NCBI GenBank assembly: GCA_035582835.1
Contig: JAYKAV010002924.1
Location: 625,981 to 689,980 of the forward strand
Reading direction: 5' to 3'
Source of the DNA: Phoebastria nigripes
Lineage: Eukaryota; Chordata; Aves; Procellariiformes; Diomedeidae
DNA: 64,000 nt
The notes beneath the pieces are model-generated. The model worked only from the letters and a program-made list of their open reading frames with translations, was not told the origin of the DNA and did no database searches. Shown here piece by piece: positions 54,887 to 64,000 of this stretch. Made by a program: the position numbers and the translations under genes. How positions within the stretch are numbered: the first letter of the stretch is position 1; the number at the start of each line of letters is the position of its first letter.

Positions 54887-57599
54887 CTAAGATTACTTAG
54901 ATTTCATTTATATAAAAGCCAGTTCCTCTCTGGGGCCCCAGGCAGAGTATTCAAAGAAAGATGGGAAACATAAAAACAGGCTACCTCCTGGCTTGGCTTA
55001 TTAGAAAATCAATCATTCTGGTGTGAATGGGATCTGTTAGACTTAGTTGATGAGTATGAGGGAACACAAGCTCTCCTCCTGCCTTCACAGCCATTTTCTT
55101 CATTTATCTCTTAATTAACTTCTCCGAGCACATCAAGAACAGAAAACAACCCATCTTTCCCTCCCGCTTCAGAAACTATTCTTTAATATTTCCCACCAGA
55201 GGCTCAAGATTTGTTTAGCACTCAGCAGTTAAGTGAGGAAGAGCAAGGCAGTTATCAGGGTGTATTAAAGAAATTTGAACTATATCATAATCCTATAAAG
55301 AATGCAACTTGAAATATATTTTCATGTAAGAAGTGAAAAAGTAAGGGAAACTCTTGGACTTCATAATGTTGCTCAGTGACTGAGGTACCTTTTGCATTGC
55401 TGGGCACCTTGCAGTCACAACTCCGCAGCCCGCCTTTCACTGCCAGCTCCACACTCTCTCACTCAGGCTGCCAAGGCAGCATTTTCCAGAGCCATCAGGG
55501 CTGTATTTTTCCCTTGTTGCTCTCATACTATTGCTCTCCTACTATTGCTCTCCTATTGTGATTCTTATGGCCTTGCACCTACAAACCCTGTTAGTGTCGT
55601 TATAGCAGATTCTCATTTTTGCCATTGGCATGAGAATCCCACCTTCCTTCCCTGCTTTTTCCTATCCTTGGTTGCAGCTTTTGATTTACATTACAGGAGC
55701 CAATAATATGCCTGCACTGAGCTTAACAACCAAGAGCAGCACCTACCACTCATCAAAGCATGCTCCCATCCGTGCTAATAACACCATAAGCGAGAACAGC
55801 AAGAGANGGTTTGAGCAGGTCCTGACAAAGAGTATGTAGTTACCACAGGAAATGTTTTAGAGGGGGTGGACCCTGCTGCACTGGAAAGAGCACCTGGGGG
55901 GGATGTTTGATTGGGGACCCCCATCACTTCTTCTCCTGGCTGGCCCTGGGGAAATCCTTTCAGCTTTTTCTTTTGCTCACCCTCTCTTCTTCTGTTTCTA
56001 TTTTTCCCCCAAAGTAACTCTCACAATTACAGTCAACGTATGTTAGCAACTATAGACCCTGCTAAGAAATCGTCGAGCATGTGAACCTGGCTCAACATCC
56101 TTTGTGAAGCAATAACAAAGCTAAGCCTCCAGTGTTAGAGACACCATCTTGGTAGGCTTGTGCAGTTCCCAAGTAGAGTATAATAGGGATTAGAGAAAAA
56201 GGCAATTAGAAGAGTCAGAGCAGAGGAGACAGCCTCAGAACAGGATTCAAGGCTTGGAAGTAAAATCAAGACAATACGGAAGTTCACTGAACTATGAGAT
56301 CATAAACCATTAAGANGATATAGAGCTAGGACAAAACTTCCAGTCAAAAGCCTGAAAAATGCAGTCAAAGTGAGTTTGTAAAAAACAGCATGAAAATTGT
56401 TCAAAGGGTGGAAGCANAGACATTAGAAATGTTCAGTCTTCAGATAGCTTTTGTGTTTTTAAGAAGCAAAATCATTTTATGAAAGTCTGGAGACATGGAC
56501 TGACAGTACTGAAAAAGAAACAAAGTGAAAGTGCTATAATCATCTATATCGTTGTTACCAAGNCTTCAGCAATAGTTAAGACTTTTGCAAGCAGAGAATC
56601 AAGAGGATTTGTTCTGCCAACTATTTAAGATACAGCTACATCCAGGGAGTACAATAACATATAATTATTAATGTATTAAATTATAATTACTAACATTATT
56701 AGCATATTATTATCAAAATATAATTATTGATGATAAAGGTTTGGTAGGATTCAGTGTTTATTTCTGCTGAAAATTAACAGTTATTATCAGTGCTTCAATG
56801 TTGTTCATTAAATTTGGTGTACCAGATAACAGACTACAGTCTTACTGTTTGGGGGTTGAATGCTCTCAAAAACTGAATNATTTCAAACATTTTTTTTTCA
56901 CATTCTATATAGCAATAATCTTGCCTGTCTGTGGAAGTGGTGTGAAAACTGTTTCAANGTTATTTTAAGAGGCAAAGGAATCAAATTCAAACTGCTTTGA
57001 ATTTGGTACCACTCAGTTATAGGGCAGTCCCTACTTCCAGAGGACTTGTTTAATATAAAGCTTGGAATTTCATCTGGTTACTAGCTACTGAAGTTAAAAG
57101 CAAAGAANATGTGAATTCGTATAACCACCATGTAAATGCAGAGTGGTTTATGATCCAGAATCACTTATCACCTTGGCAGGTCCTGTGAGGCGATCAGGAA
57201 GGAGTGGAGACCAGGAGCTGACGCAGGTGGCCCTTTGGCTCTTCTGCAAGAGGCAATGGAGCCCTGAGTCCACGTGGCCCTTTGACAGGGTGGCTCATTT
57301 CAAATTGAAACAGTAGTATTTTAGAGTGAGTCGCCACTATGAGGCCAACAGGGAGAAGGTCTCTCATATAGATTTTTCCACGTGTAGGTCAGTTGGCAGA
57401 CACCTGGCTGCTCTCACAACAGGACTAAACCAGTATTAGACAGTGACAACTCAATGTGAGTGACCAGGACACTGCCCAGTCCTCCAGCCAGGCTCTAACC
57501 ACAGCCTCGGTCATACAGCCTTGACCTCTACATGATTTTACAAGGTTACCAGACAATGGCCATCCCNTAACGTATCACCACACCCAGCTCTTTCTCCTC
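54887..57599. other. Intergenic, nothing recognised
   Basis: AT-rich sequence with a TAATTAT-rich stretch near 56660-56730 and several ambiguous bases. No gene or repeat is recognised. Confidence 0.4.
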
Positions 57600-57905
57600 C
57601 TCCTGCTGTTTTCAGTTTATGAACTCACAGCACCAATTGCTACAGCAATACTTGTTATTCATCCTTAAATTCCTGAAGTTTCACTTTGTGCTATTAAATT
57701 TCATCACAGCTCTAACCCCCTAACCTGCAGGGTCATCTACTTTGTACAAAATACTCATATTTTCTTTGATATTAATAGTGCCAACCAGCTTTATGGTATC
57801 AGCACTAGAAAATTCATCTGTGAAATGCCAACCTTTTTTGCCAAGGTCACTAATGAAAATAACAGAGCAGATTACTCATAAGATTAATCCTTGAGGGTAA
57901 AACAA
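57600..57905 (-). mobile_element. Ancient L3/CR1-like LINE fragment (RT region)
   Basis: On +, the phrases CCAGCTTTATGGTATCAGCA, GCCAAGGTCACTAATGAAAA and TTAATCCTTGAGGG occur in the order and spacing of the minus strand of the L3/CR1 RT region. There the family has TTGGTGTCATCAGC, AAGTCATTAATGAAAA and GACCCTTGTGG-like text. The fragment is badly decayed and edges are approximate. It is a separate copy from the one at 31730, in the opposite orientation. Confidence 0.6.
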
Positions 57906-58070
57906 AAACAACCAAACTCTTTTTTTTTTCAGTAACATTATCCCATTTCTATAAAGAAATTTGGCCTGAAACATTGGCTCCTTGCTTGGAGCTGTTAGCC
58001 ATCTCAAAACTTGTTCTATGTGTATCTTANAAATTATTCCTTACAGAGGTATAAAATGAAATTTTTAATG
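57906..58070. other. Short intergenic stretch
   Basis: Possibly more of the decayed LINE to its left, but not recognisable. Confidence 0.3.
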
Positions 58071-58075
58071 CATGA
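58071..58075. repeat. Left target-site duplication CATGA
   Basis: CATGA immediately before the LTR start at 58076, repeated at 58653-58657 immediately after its end. Confidence 0.85.
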
Positions 58076-58652
58076 TGTCCTGGTTTTGGCTGGGATGGAG
58101 TTAATTTTCTTCCTAGTAGTTGGTATAGTGCTATGTTTTGGCTTTAGTATGAGAAGAATGTTGATAACACACTGATGTTTTTAGTTGTTGCTAAGTAGTG
58201 TTTACACTAGTCAAGGACTTTTCAGCTTCCCATGCTCTGCCAGGTGCACAAGAAGCTGGGAGGGAGCATAGCCAGGACAGCTGACCCATCTGGCCAATGG
58301 GGCATTCCATACCATATGACGTCATGCTCAGCATATAAAGCTGGGGGAAGAAGAAGGAAAGGGGGACGTTCGGAGAGATGGCATTTGTCTTCCCAAGTAA
58401 CCGTTACGCGTGATGGAGCCCTGCTTTCCTGGAGATGGCTGAACACCTGCCTGCCGATGGGAAGCACTGAATGAATTCCTTGGTTTGCTTTGCTTGCGTG
58501 CAAGGCTTTTGCTTTACTTTATTAAACTGTCTTTATCTCAACCCANGAGTTTTCTGACTTTTACCCTTCCGATTCTCTCCCCCATCCCACCAGGGGGGAG
58601 TGAGCAAGCAGCTGTGTGGTGCTTCGTTGCTGGCTGGGGTTAAACCATGACA
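58076..58652 (+). mobile_element. ERV solo long terminal repeat with intact target duplication
   Basis: A 577-bp LTR starting TGTCCTGGTTTTGGCTGGGA and ending TTAAACCATGACA. It is flanked by the perfect 5-bp duplication CATGA, which proves both boundaries and shows a complete integration later reduced to a solo LTR by recombination between the two LTRs. A 5-bp duplication is usual for ERVL-type elements. It keeps a consensus CRE TGACGTCA at 58317-58324 and a TATA box ATATAAAG at 58333-58340, the expected U3 promoter arrangement. The trinucleotide microsatellite seen in the other two copies is absent here. One ambiguous base lies near the R/U5 part. Confidence 0.93.
58317..58340 (+). promoter_or_regulatory. 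LTR U3 promoter: CRE plus TATA box
   Basis: TGACGTCA at 58317-58324, the palindromic CREB/ATF consensus, followed 8 bases later by ATATAAAG at 58333-58340. Both fall in the U3 half of the LTR. Whether it is active today is unknown. Confidence 0.7.
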
Positions 58653-58657
58653 CATGA
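58653..58657. repeat. Right target-site duplication CATGA
   Basis: Exact repeat of 58071-58075, directly after the LTR's terminal CA. Confidence 0.85.
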
Positions 58658-60589
58658 ATAATTTCCCTCAGGTTAAGGAGATTTTGTATAGATAGAGAAA
58701 GAATTTGAAAAATCTTATGGCCAAGTTACATCTGCAAAGCCAAGTGCCTTTATTTACTGTTGTAAGCTGCACACTTATGTAAGTCTTTCACGTATAAGGT
58801 CTTTGAATTTCTAGAAATAAATATGTAGGGTTTTTAGACCAGATGACATCAAACAGACCAAAAACAGCTAAATCACATATACTAGAAGACTGGCAGCTGA
58901 TTTACTAATATTTTTTACTTCCCTGTTTAGTCTTCTGAGATTTTTTTTTCACATTTCANGTGCATTTTGCTGATTTCTAGTAGAAATTAAGACTGTTATC
59001 ATTATTTCAAATTTACAGAGAGTAATCGGTCTAATCGAGACGCTACCACAATGCAAACCCATGACATTTTAACATTCTGTGTCACCTTAACACATTCTGA
59101 GTAAATGATGGAACATAAAAAGGTTTGTCTGTATCTATTTGTTTCATGCAAGACTACAAAGAAACAACCTACAAAACACATGCTTCACCCTGTACCAGGT
59201 ACAGCAGGGCAAATACTCCTCCTTGCCCTGCTCTTTCCCTTCCACCAATACCACTGCAAAGAGCAAAGGCAGNGACAAAGAGAAGTACCAGACCTGTGCT
59301 CTCAGTCCTGGGACAGCCCAAACATGGGACCTGCCTTGGCTAGTGATGCAAATCCTGNGCTACATCCCATCTCTCCCAAGTGTTAATTGTAGTAGCCCAC
59401 ATCTCCCATGTATGTTAGCTAACTAGCAAGCAGTGCTCTTCAATGAAACTAGTAATTCCCTTTTGCTTTTCTCTTTTAATTAAAACAACTCCCTATCATA
59501 TTTTCTTGATTTGTCTGAGCTGATAGTCACACTTTTGCCTGTCAGCAAACAGCAGTAATTCCACAGCTATCTCTGGGAACCAAATGACACAAGTAAGGGA
59601 ATAAATCCCTCATGTCAGGGGCTATGTTGATTCATTCTGCAGAGACTGACAGTCAATCTGATATCATTTCTGAGGTCAGAGTACATAAATAGCAGCTTAT
59701 GCTGTTTTTTCCCTCCTAAGCCCATATCTTGTATGGATTCATTTCCTGCAAATGGGTTCATAAAATGCCTTTGGAGAATGTTTAGAGATGAACATCGTAA
59801 TGGGGATTAGTGCTTTTCTGTTTCTGAGTTGTTTTTCTTTCACCATAGCATCTGGTCTCTTTGGCAGCATGGGAACATGCCATTAGTAAATAGTATTACT
59901 TAGAAGACTTTCACGTTTCTGGCTGGCTGTCCTTTATGGTCCTCAACATAAAATAACTGACAAAAACAATATGGGCAAAAACTTTCCAAAAGGCTGAGGT
60001 TGTTTTGGGAAGCGTTGGTGGGGGGGATGTGTTTTGGAAGTATTTGAGTACTGAAACATATTTTTCACAACTCCTTTGCTCACGTTTTATCAACTGTAAT
60101 GATGAACAGGAGGCGAGAGCCACAGTCACATGTCGTTCCACATGTTCCAGGGCATGTGACTGAGGGCAAAAGTCTTGGTCACTGATGGGTTGGTCACAAA
60201 CTATCTGATGGGTTTTCTGCCTGTGTTCAACACCTCTGGATCCTGGAGATGTCCTCACTTTACTGTTAGCTTATTCAAAGTTGTCCAAAACTGCGGGCAA
60301 GCATGGAATGNGACTTTAGATTTTGATTCCTCTGAGGAAGACTAGATTTCGGTTTACAAGCCTATTTGGAAGGTCTGATCAATAGGAAGTATAAAATTGC
60401 TCCATTAATTTTTCAACACAGAACTTAGCTGGAAGATACTGCATGTTATTTTTCTTTCCAGATCAAAAATGTATGAGAAATGTAACTAAGACATACTATA
60501 GGAGGAATTAGTCATGTAACATCATGGACAAAATAATATGTTTTGGTCAAAATATTTTTTAAAGGAAAACAAAGGCACAAAGGCTCACC
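58658..60589. other. Intergenic, nothing recognised
   Basis: AT-rich sequence without a recognised gene or repeat. A 115-codon minus-strand frame at 59911-60258 has no motif. Confidence 0.4.
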
Positions 60590-60785
60590 TTGAGGTTAAA
60601 GCAATACAGAAGGAGTCAGGAGATAAAGGTTCATTTCCTGGACCTGATACTTTATACCTGTGTGACCTTGAGTAGTTCATATATGGCTCAGTACTGCTCC
60701 CATGGATGCCAGTAACAAATCTCCCATAATTTTCAGTGGTAAAATAGCTAATGCAGTAAAATGTGAGGCCCTGAAGCACTGTAAG
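60590..60785 (+). mobile_element. MIR-like tRNA-derived SINE relic
   Basis: GAGGTTAAAGC..GGAGTCAGGAGATAAAGGTTC is followed by the core phrase CTGTGTGACCTTGAGTAGTTCA, matching the MIR pattern (GGGAGTCAGGAGACCTGGGTTC ... GCTGTGTGACCTTGGGCAAG). GGTTCATTTCC is the decayed Pol III B box. The right part (GTAAAATGTGAGGCCCTGAAGCACTG) may be the MIR tail. MIR-type SINEs predate the bird-mammal split and are rare in birds. The match is by eye. Confidence 0.7.
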
Positions 60786-60935
60786 TTGTTAATTTGATGC
60801 AGATGTGTGGAGGGACCTTATAAAGCCAGTTGTGGTCCTTGACTCCATCATGGGCCAAACTGCACATCATCTATCTGGGAATTAATTGTCTTTACTCTTT
60901 TTCATATAGCTATTTAGGTTATAAAACCTGCAAAT

Positions 60936-61075
60936 ATGCAATGCAATGCAATGCAATGCAATGCAATGCAATGTAGTAATATGATATAATATGATATAAT
61001 ATAATACAATATAAACAATTATAATAGTATAATAATGCAAAACAATGTAATTATAATATAATTATGATGTTAGAT
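60936..61075. repeat. (ATGCA)7 followed by AT-rich degenerate repeat
   Basis: Seven perfect ATGCA units at 60936-60970, then an AT-only-like stretch with repeated ATGATATAAT and TATAAT words to about 61075. Confidence 0.9.
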
Positions 61076-63171
61076 ATATCCTTACATAACTTCTAAAAGT
61101 TTGAAAACAACTTCAAATATATTTATATTACAGAAAATGTGATGAGCAGCAGTAATGCAGAGTAGGTTCAAAAGAGAAGTCCTAACAGAGCTGTGGGACT
61201 CATTGACCCAGGGTGGTTCACTTACTACAAGTTCAGGAGAACATTGTTTAAGCTCATGGAAGGGAAATCCACCGACAGTTGCTAAATTCATAGTAACCAT
61301 AACCCACTCAAATTCTCCCCCAGCTGCTAAAAGTCAGAGGTTGGTAGAGTATTCAGGAGAAGCATCATATACCTTGTCCTGTTCCTATACTCTACCTGGA
61401 AATATAGTTTTAGCCACAGTCAGAGACAGGACAGATAGCTGCACAGAACTGTGTGCAGGTAGTGAACAGATCAGCATGGTCCCTATGTTCTTACAGATGG
61501 AGTCTGTAACTCCAGACTGCCATGGAAAATGACTCAGGGGGGGCTGATGCTGTAGACAATTTAGCACATGGTAATTTTAATCATGTGAGTGATCCCTCTG
61601 AAATTAGGTCTTAAATCAACAGCATATTTACTACATTACAGAAAGCTCTGAAGCTCTGAGAATAAGCTTCGAAAGGAGAAACAGTCCCTGAGCTGCAAAC
61701 AAACCCTAACGAACTGCTGCACTGACAGGCTGCGAGGGGACAGGGAAGGAGGCGTTAGGGAGTTTTGCCTGGGGAGTAAGTGTGAGCGAAGTGCAAGATG
61801 ACTGGGAATTCATGGTCACCATTCTGAATAAGAAGTTATTAAAAACTGGCTGATGAAGCATCTGTGGCCTGGGAAGAGAAAGACCTAGGCTGGATGGCCA
61901 CCTCTGCAAATGCACAATGATTATCTTCATGCACGCATGGCTGGGGTGAAATCTACCACTAGGGATGTAGTGCTCAAATTTATACAGAGGAAAATCTTTT
62001 AAAGGTGATAGGACTTACTGAGACTGGCATAACTAATCAAACAGAAAGCATCAACTCTTAATTGAGGGTAGTTATCTTGATTGACAGATGATTTCTTTTT
62101 ATTTAATGCTTTTGCCTGAAAATTTCCATTTTACTCATGTTTCCTTTAGAATGCAATCACAGAAAACTAAAGAAAGCTGTGAGATCAGTTGTTTCTATAG
62201 TGCAATGGCCCCCCCTCAAGAGGGGTCTCCTGTTTATTAGATAACCTATTTATTGAAGTATGATCGGAGTACTGAAGCTTCATAAAAGCTTGGTTCACGG
62301 GCCAAGGTCCAAAAGCCTGATAGTGCTGCATTGCGTTCCTTGAGAGAAATAATGTTCACGTTTGCCTTGAAAGTAGTAATGTATGGTAGAATTATACAGC
62401 TGGTGTGCTGGCCAAGTTCAGCTGTAAAAAAATAATCTGCTCAGTCTGCCCTCAAGTCTGTTCTTGCCATTTGGTGTCAATTGGCCATAAATGAGAACTA
62501 TCGCTGTGAATCATCAGATGACATTAGGGGGCCTAATCGTCTAAGATATTATTTTAGAAGAAAAACCTTTACTGTGATTTTTCTTCTCAGATAAAATAAC
62601 TTGTAATAAAGCAAAGGCCATAATTAAAATTTAAGATACAGTTTTCTCTCTTGTGTAACCTCTTGGACAATTAAAGGTTTGCACAGATCATAGATCATAG
62701 ATCAGTAATGATAACTGAATCTCTGTATAGATGCTAGCCTATTACAGGCTGAAGTGGGAATAATATTTTGGACTCACTGAAAAAATTTGCTGATACTTTC
62801 AGTAAGGTAAGATTTAATTTCAAAAGGCTAACTTACATTTCAGATGAAATGCTGTTCATTTACAAAAACTGTAACAAAAAGGTGGATGTGTTATATGCAA
62901 AGATAACACACCTACTTCTGAATGACTCCCAGGAGAAGGCATGGCAATTCTACACCTGCAGAAAGTTACATGTGTTTATATTCAGTGTGCAAGATCAAGA
63001 CCTGAAAATATTGTTGACTCATATGTGAGTTAAGAGAGATGCTGACACTGGGTTGCCCAAGTGGGTGGAAAGAGTTCACAGTCACTCTGTGATGCAAATA
63101 AATATATGTAAATTTTAAAATCTCCTTTTCTGCACAGCTCTTCACCTTTCCCATTGACATTTCCTTAAACA
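61076..63171. other. Intergenic, nothing coding recognised
   Basis: A frame of 125 codons at 61155-61532 lacks motifs. The stretch 62440-62660 resembles a conserved non-coding element in style (balanced, no repeats, ATTA motifs), which cannot be tested here. Confidence 0.35.
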
Positions 63172-63262
63172 CCTGGTCTAGGAAGGTGTCCCTGCTCATG
63201 GCAGGGGGGTTGGAACTAGATGGTCTTTAAGGTCCCTTCCAACCCAAACCATTCTATGATCC
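63172..63262 (+). mobile_element. CR1 LINE 3' tip
   Basis: Only the last ~90 bases of a CR1 remain (ACCTGGTCTAGGAAGGTGTCC, then GGTCCCTTCCAACCCAAACC, ending ATTCTATGATCC). It belongs to the octamer-tailed type and lies 22 bp from the ERV LTR. Confidence 0.9.
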
Positions 63263-63284
63263 TAAGGTCAGTTCTTCTCTATGC

Positions 63285-63852
63285 TGTCGTGGTTTAACCC
63301 TGGCAGCAGCTAAACACCACACAGCCGCTCGCTCACCCCCCTGCTCCGGTGGGATGGGGGAGAGAATCGGGAGGGCACGAGTAGGAAAACTCACGGGTTG
63401 AGATAAAAACAGTTTAATAATTGAAATAAAACAAAGTAGAACAGTAATAATAACACTGATAACAACAACAACAACAACAACAATATACAAAGCAGGCGAT
63501 GCACAATGCAATTGCTCACCACCTGCCAAACCGACACATACCCGATATGAAAGCCCATCCCGGGACCCAGAGCCCCCACACACCCTTAGTTTTTATGCTG
63601 AGCATGACGTCACATGGTATGGAATACCCCATTGGCCAGCTGGGTCAACCGCCCCGCTATGCTCCCCCCGCCAGCTTCCCATGCACCTGGNAGGGCATGG
63701 GAGGCTGAAAAGTGCCCGGTGCAAGCACCACCCAGCAGCACACAAAACATCAATGGGCCATCAATGCTCCTATTATACCAAACCCAAAACACAGCACACC
63801 CTCCCCAGCTACTGGGAAGAAAGTTAACTCTGTCCCAGCCGGAACCAGGACA
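63285..63852 (-). mobile_element. ERV 3' long terminal repeat, minus orientation
   Basis: Reverse complement of the same LTR family: on + it starts TGTCGTGGTTTAACCC (the LTR's 3' end) and finishes GAACCAGGACA (its 5' end). At 568 bp it carries seven AAC units (63461-63481) at the position of the (TTG)16 array in the copy at 37930. It retains TGACGTCA at 63605-63612 and a TATA-like element (CATAAAAA on -) at about 63590-63597. It is followed at 63853 onward by a polypurine tract and internal ERV sequence. It is therefore the 3' LTR of a provirus or partial provirus, not a solo LTR. Confidence 0.9.
63605..63612 (-). promoter_or_regulatory. CRE consensus in LTR U3
   Basis: A perfect palindromic TGACGTCA at the position equivalent to 58317-58324 of the solo LTR. 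Confidence 0.7.
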
Positions 63853-64000
63853 ATATCCACCCCTTATTCTATACCATCTACATCATGCCCAGGTCTCACA
63901 TTTTCCAATACATTTCAATTAATCATCACCATTTTTTCCTGCCCTTCGATATATACACAGATGTCATTCCCTTAGTCTATGGGCCATCCCTCTAAAATGT
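63853..64000 (-). mobile_element. ERV internal 3' end, cut by the window edge
   Basis: Directly next to the LTR's 5' end, the - strand reads AATAAGGGGTGGATAT, a polypurine tract of the kind that primes plus-strand DNA synthesis just before the 3' LTR. The sequence beyond, to the window end, is non-coding as far as visible and resembles the 3' internal portion of bird ERVL elements. The coding genes, if kept, lie beyond 64000 and cannot be judged. Confidence 0.75.

Overview
This window looks like nuclear DNA from a bird, probably Neoaves. The evidence is the repeat content. There are CR1 LINE copies whose 3' ends carry the CR1 octamer (ATTCTATG) or pentanucleotide tails. There are three copies of one long terminal repeat beginning TGTCCTGGTT, of a kind abundant in neoavian genomes. 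There are also older amniote relics: a MIR-like SINE and two L3/CR1-like LINE remnants. The sequence is mostly AT-rich and non-coding, with scattered single ambiguous bases and one 28-base gap. I saw no prokaryotic gene organisation, CRISPR array, rRNA or credible tRNA.

Left edge (1-5285): the 3' end of one protein-coding gene on the + strand. Three exons (about 325-465, 1144-1261, 3022-3215) join with matching phases, use GT-AG junctions and end at a stop codon at 3213-3215. They encode roughly the last 150 residues of a protein whose tail is rich in S, Q and P and ends in an acidic segment after a WW pair. I could not identify the gene. A 3' untranslated region of about 2 kb runs to an AATAAA at 5263-5268.

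The rest (5286-64000) appears intergenic, or intronic to something not visible here. CR1 copies lie at 8375-9048 (+), 12671-12945 (-), 19386-19793 (-), 48854-49655 (-) and 63172-63262 (+). An ancient L3-like LINE with a recognisable endonuclease motif is at 31730-32760 (+), and a second fragment at 57600-57905 (-). A MIR-like SINE is at 60590-60785. A hairpin relic is at 46052-46104.

Three related ERV LTRs are present. The one at 37930-38518 (+) is older. The one at 58076-58652 (+) is a solo LTR with a perfect 5-bp target duplication, CATGA. The one at 63285-63852 (-) is followed by a polypurine tract and ERV internal sequence that runs off the right end of the window. Two of the LTRs keep a consensus CRE (TGACGTCA) a short distance upstream of a TATA-like element.

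Other structure includes a 33-bp strictly alternating purine-pyrimidine tract, a CpG-dense patch, a 58-base poly(A) followed by a perfect 41-bp tandem duplication, purine-rich arrays, and an unexplained cluster of open frames at 53077-54886. I found no convincing new multi-gene biological system. The most useful leads are the unidentified gene tail, the regulatory sites conserved in the LTRs, and the partial ERV at the right edge.
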